Assembly: GCA_011523315.1 (NCBI GenBank)
Contig: WTHE01000232.1
Span: 1-6,078 of the forward strand
Direction of reading: 5' to 3'
DNA: 6,078 nucleotides
Source of the DNA: Candidatus Binatota bacterium
Lineage (GTDB): Bacteria > Desulfobacterota > Binatia > Bin18
This document shows, piece after piece, positions 4,636 to 6,078 of this stretch. The notes beneath the pieces were generated by a model. It was not told the DNA's origin, made no database searches, and saw nothing but the letters and a program-made list of their open reading frames with translations. How positions within the stretch are numbered: position 1 is the stretch's first letter; the number at the start of each line of letters is the position of its first letter. A program made the translations under genes and the position numbers.

Positions 4636-5379
4636 ATGACGACTCAGATCAGCAGTCCCGCCGAGCGGGACGAGACCCCACCCTACGTCGCGTTCCACCA
4701 CGTTGACACCTTTTTAGAGGCGATGTCTCCTGTGCTGCTCCCTGGCCCTGAGCAGATCACGCGCACCAGGGTCGCAGAGGCCGTCCCTGGCATATCCACG
4801 AATGACCAATTACTCGTGATCCGCGCCCTGCGATTTTTCGGCTTGCTTGATGCGCAGGATATAACGACCTCTCTGTTTTCTGACTATGTAAGTGGAGATG
4901 CGGCGGCCAAACAGAATCAGTGGAAGGCTCTCGTGCAGCAGCACTATGCTGACTGCTTGCCCGCATTACTCCAGGGCAACCGCGCCCAAGTCAAAGCGTT
5001 CTTCAGTACCGTGCGGTCAGCGACGGGTGCCCCGATCTCGACTCGGCTCCAAGAGCGCTGTGGCGCGTTTCTTGTCCGGGCCGCCGAACGGGCGGGCTTT
5101 GAGGTGCCGCGGCCCATTCCTGCACCCCTCTCCCGTACAGCTCGCCACCACACTCCGGTTCCCCAGCCGGCCGCACCACAGGCGGGGGCTGGGTCTACGA
5201 CCCCGCTCCACCTGTCGCTTGATTTGGAACACGGGTTTACCTGTGTCCTGACCCATGACGGTCCGTTACCCCCCGAGGCGAGGCTGTATCTCAGCGGCCT
5301 GCTCTGCCTCCTTGCCATGCCTGTCCCCACCCCGACCTTGTCTTCCCAGCCGCCGAGCCCTGCCCCCCAGGCAGGTTGA
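4636..5379 (+). CDS. DUF5343-like protein with proline-rich linker
   Basis: This 247-residue protein has the layout of DUF5343-type proteins. Residues 17-80 look like a winged-helix-type domain, with Y-V-A-F-H-H-V-D-T-F-L (17-27) and the typical V-I-R-A-L-R-F-F-G-L-L-D (61-72). A helical segment follows at about 92-155, ending F-L-V-R-A-A-E-R-A-G-F. A proline/alanine-rich linker covers 157-190. The short C-terminal domain L-H-L-S-L-D-L-E (191-198) resembles the H-(I/L)-(D/N)-(I/L)-x strand near the end of family members, and a second proline-rich tail closes the protein. DUF5343 proteins have no firmly established function that I know; a DNA-binding or regulatory role is a guess from the winged-helix-like fold, and they are frequent in accessory regions. 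GGAGG at 4621-4625 is 10 bases from the ATG. A strong hairpin terminator follows at 5426. The family call is moderate. Confidence 0.72.
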   Translation: MTTQISSPAERDETPPYVAFHHVDTFLEAMSPVLLPGPEQITRTRVAEAVPGISTNDQLLVIRALRFFGLLDAQDITTSLFSDYVSGDAAAKQNQWKALVQQHYADCLPALLQGNRAQVKAFFSTVRSATGAPISTRLQERCGAFLVRAAERAGFEVPRPIPAPLSRTARHHTPVPQPAAPQAGAGSTTPLHLSLDLEHGFTCVLTHDGPLPPEARLYLSGLLCLLAMPVPTPTLSSQPPSPAPQAG

Positions 5380-5425
5380 CTCCCCTGTCCATAATTGCTA
5401 GAAAAAACAGGTACTTAGCAGCAAA

Positions 5426-5457
5426 AAGCCCAGGATAGTTGACACTATCCTGGGCTT
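5426..5457. terminator. Perfect 14-bp terminator hairpin, probably bidirectional
   Basis: AAGCCCAGGATAGT and ACTATCCTGGGCTT form a perfect 14-bp stem around the loop TGAC. On the plus strand GATTTCC follows, a weak T-tract. On the minus strand the stem runs into TTTTTGC, a good T-tract. It lies 46 bases after the DUF5343-like stop and about 90 bases before the transposase start, so it can both end that gene's transcript and protect the insertion sequence from read-through. Confidence 0.75.
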
Positions 5458-5471
5458 GATTTCCTACGCCA

Positions 5472-5483
5472 CGACGTGCGTCG
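5472..5483. repeat. Inverted repeat CGACG-TG-CGTCG
   Basis: A perfect 5+5 inverted repeat with a two-base centre, between the terminator and the transposase leader. It may lie at or near the left end of the insertion sequence, but the terminal repeat cannot be defined without the right end. Confidence 0.3.
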
Positions 5484-5497
5484 GAAGGGATTGAACA

Positions 5498-5538
5498 CCT
5501 CCTCCATAGCACGGCTGTGGCGTCGTGCAAAGAGGAGG
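5498..5538 (+). promoter_or_regulatory. Leader hairpin sequestering the transposase ribosome binding site
   Basis: CCTCCTC (5498-5504) is perfectly complementary to GAGGAGG (5532-5538), the Shine-Dalgarno sequence of the transposase gene. Between them GCACG (5509-5513) pairs with CGTGC (5524-5528), giving a two-part 12-bp stem with small internal loops. A transcript starting upstream of the element would fold and hide the site. One starting inside it would lack the anti-Shine-Dalgarno arm. Similar control is known for IS10 and IS50; its use here is inferred. Confidence 0.6.
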
Positions 5539-5545
5539 GTTGGCC

Positions 5546-6078
5546 ATGAGCTGTCTATCGCTCGCGCAACGGGTTCGGATCATCTCGCTATTCACCGAAG
5601 GTAATAGTCTCCGGGCGACCGCCCGGCTCACCGGCATACATCGGTCCACGATCATGCGGCTGGCGGAGCTGGTCGGCACCGCCTGCGACCGCCTGCACCA
5701 TGCCCGGATGCGGGACCTCCAGGTGTCCTGCCTCCAGCTCGACGAAACGTGGTCCTTCGTCAACACGAAGCAGAAGAATCTTCAGGATCACAACCCGGCC
5801 GAGCACGGCGATTGCTATTTGTGGTTGGCCCTGGACGCCGACCGCAAGGCGATCGTCGGCTACCGGGTCGGGAAGCGCGCCGCAGGGGACGCCACGCGCT
5901 TTGTGGCGGATCTCCGAGGCCGGGTGCTGAACCGGCCCCAGATCATAACGGACGCCTACCTGCCCTATGAGGCGGCCGTCGCCGCAGCGTTTGGCGGGAA
6001 CGTGGACTATGTGATGCTCAACAAGAAAGCAGGCTGGGTGCCGGCAGTCATGCGCGGGCGTCCCGACTTGGAGCAGGC
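5546..6078 (+). CDS. IS1-family-like DDE transposase, 5' part (runs off the window)
   Basis: From the ATG at 5546 the frame stays open for 177 codons to the window end. The N-terminus (residues 7-45) is a helix-turn-helix: R-V-R-I-I-S-L-F-T-E-G-N-S-L-R-A-T-A-R, then T-G-I-H-R-S-T-I. This is typical of single-ORF IS1-type transposases. The catalytic core follows, with L-Q-L-D-E-T-W-S-F (Asp66 as the first catalytic Asp) and K-Q-K-N. W-L-A-L-D-A-D comes next, then I-T-D-A-Y-L-P-Y (Asp136 as the second). F-G-G-N-V-D-Y-V-M-L (149-158) is another family hallmark. The catalytic glutamate, expected in an S-Y-V-E-R-Q-N-like motif, should come just after the visible G-R-P-D stretch, beyond the edge. 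AGAGGAGGG (5531-5539) is a strong ribosome binding site but is paired in a leader hairpin. Completeness cannot be judged. Confidence 0.88.
   Translation, partial: MSCLSLAQRVRIISLFTEGNSLRATARLTGIHRSTIMRLAELVGTACDRLHHARMRDLQVSCLQLDETWSFVNTKQKNLQDHNPAEHGDCYLWLALDADRKAIVGYRVGKRAAGDATRFVADLRGRVLNRPQIITDAYLPYEAAVAAAFGGNVDYVMLNKKAGWVPAVMRGRPDLEQ

Larger units (their letters stand above)
5485..6078 (+). mobile_element. IS1-family-like insertion sequence, left part
   Basis: The element is recognised by its transposase gene, which begins at 5546 and continues past the window. The left boundary is only approximate: in IS1-type elements the inverted repeat usually begins some 50-60 bases before the transposase start, so it should lie near 5485-5500. 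The right end and target-site duplication are outside the window. Confidence 0.6.

Overview
The window is 6,078 bases of GC-rich bacterial DNA. A compact, strongly GC-biased metabolic pair in the middle is flanked by less GC-biased accessory genes. No rRNA, tRNA or CRISPR array is visible. The GCC/CTG/GGC-rich codon use, a limonene-monooxygenase-like flavin enzyme paired with an SDR, and an IS1-type transposase would fit an uncultivated soil, marine or symbiont bacterium (for example a Tectomicrobia/Entotheonella-like or proteobacterial lineage). This placement is a low-confidence inference; no phylogenetic marker gene is present.

Left part (1-1183). The minus strand at the very edge carries the first 17 codons of a RelE/HigB-family toxin, divergent from a two-gene plus-strand cassette. 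The cassette is a three-helix membrane protein (255-668) followed 20 bases later by a TIR-like (ThsB/DUF1863-type) protein. The second gene starts at a GTG at 689, not at the in-frame ATG at 581. A TIR-like signalling or NAD-processing protein beside a small membrane protein is the architecture expected of a two-component anti-phage abortive system, with Thoeris as the closest named relative, but it lacks the usual ThsA partner. This is the most interesting candidate system here. Two similar 28-base sequences (173-200 and 1227-1254) bracket the cassette.

Middle (1416-3650). A luciferase-like flavin monooxygenase similar to limonene 1,2-monooxygenase and a classical SDR dehydrogenase lie 30 bases apart on the plus strand and are probably co-transcribed. 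The likely logic is oxygenation of a hydrophobic (perhaps terpenoid) substrate followed by alcohol/ketone interconversion. A 78-residue unknown protein follows, and a stem-loop with a T7 tract (3777-3799) probably closes the unit.

Right part (3823-6078). A minus-strand protein with one N-terminal membrane anchor is divergent from a plus-strand DUF5343-like protein with a proline-rich linker. The 312-base spacer between them is packed with perfect stem-loops, including an intrinsic terminator that works on the minus strand and has no obvious gene feeding it. This may be a structured leader or small RNA. A 14-bp perfect terminator hairpin follows the DUF5343-like gene. The window ends inside an IS1-type transposase gene whose ribosome binding site is sequestered by a leader hairpin. 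The toxin, TIR cassette, DUF5343-like gene and insertion sequence together suggest an accessory or defence-rich neighbourhood around a native metabolic operon.
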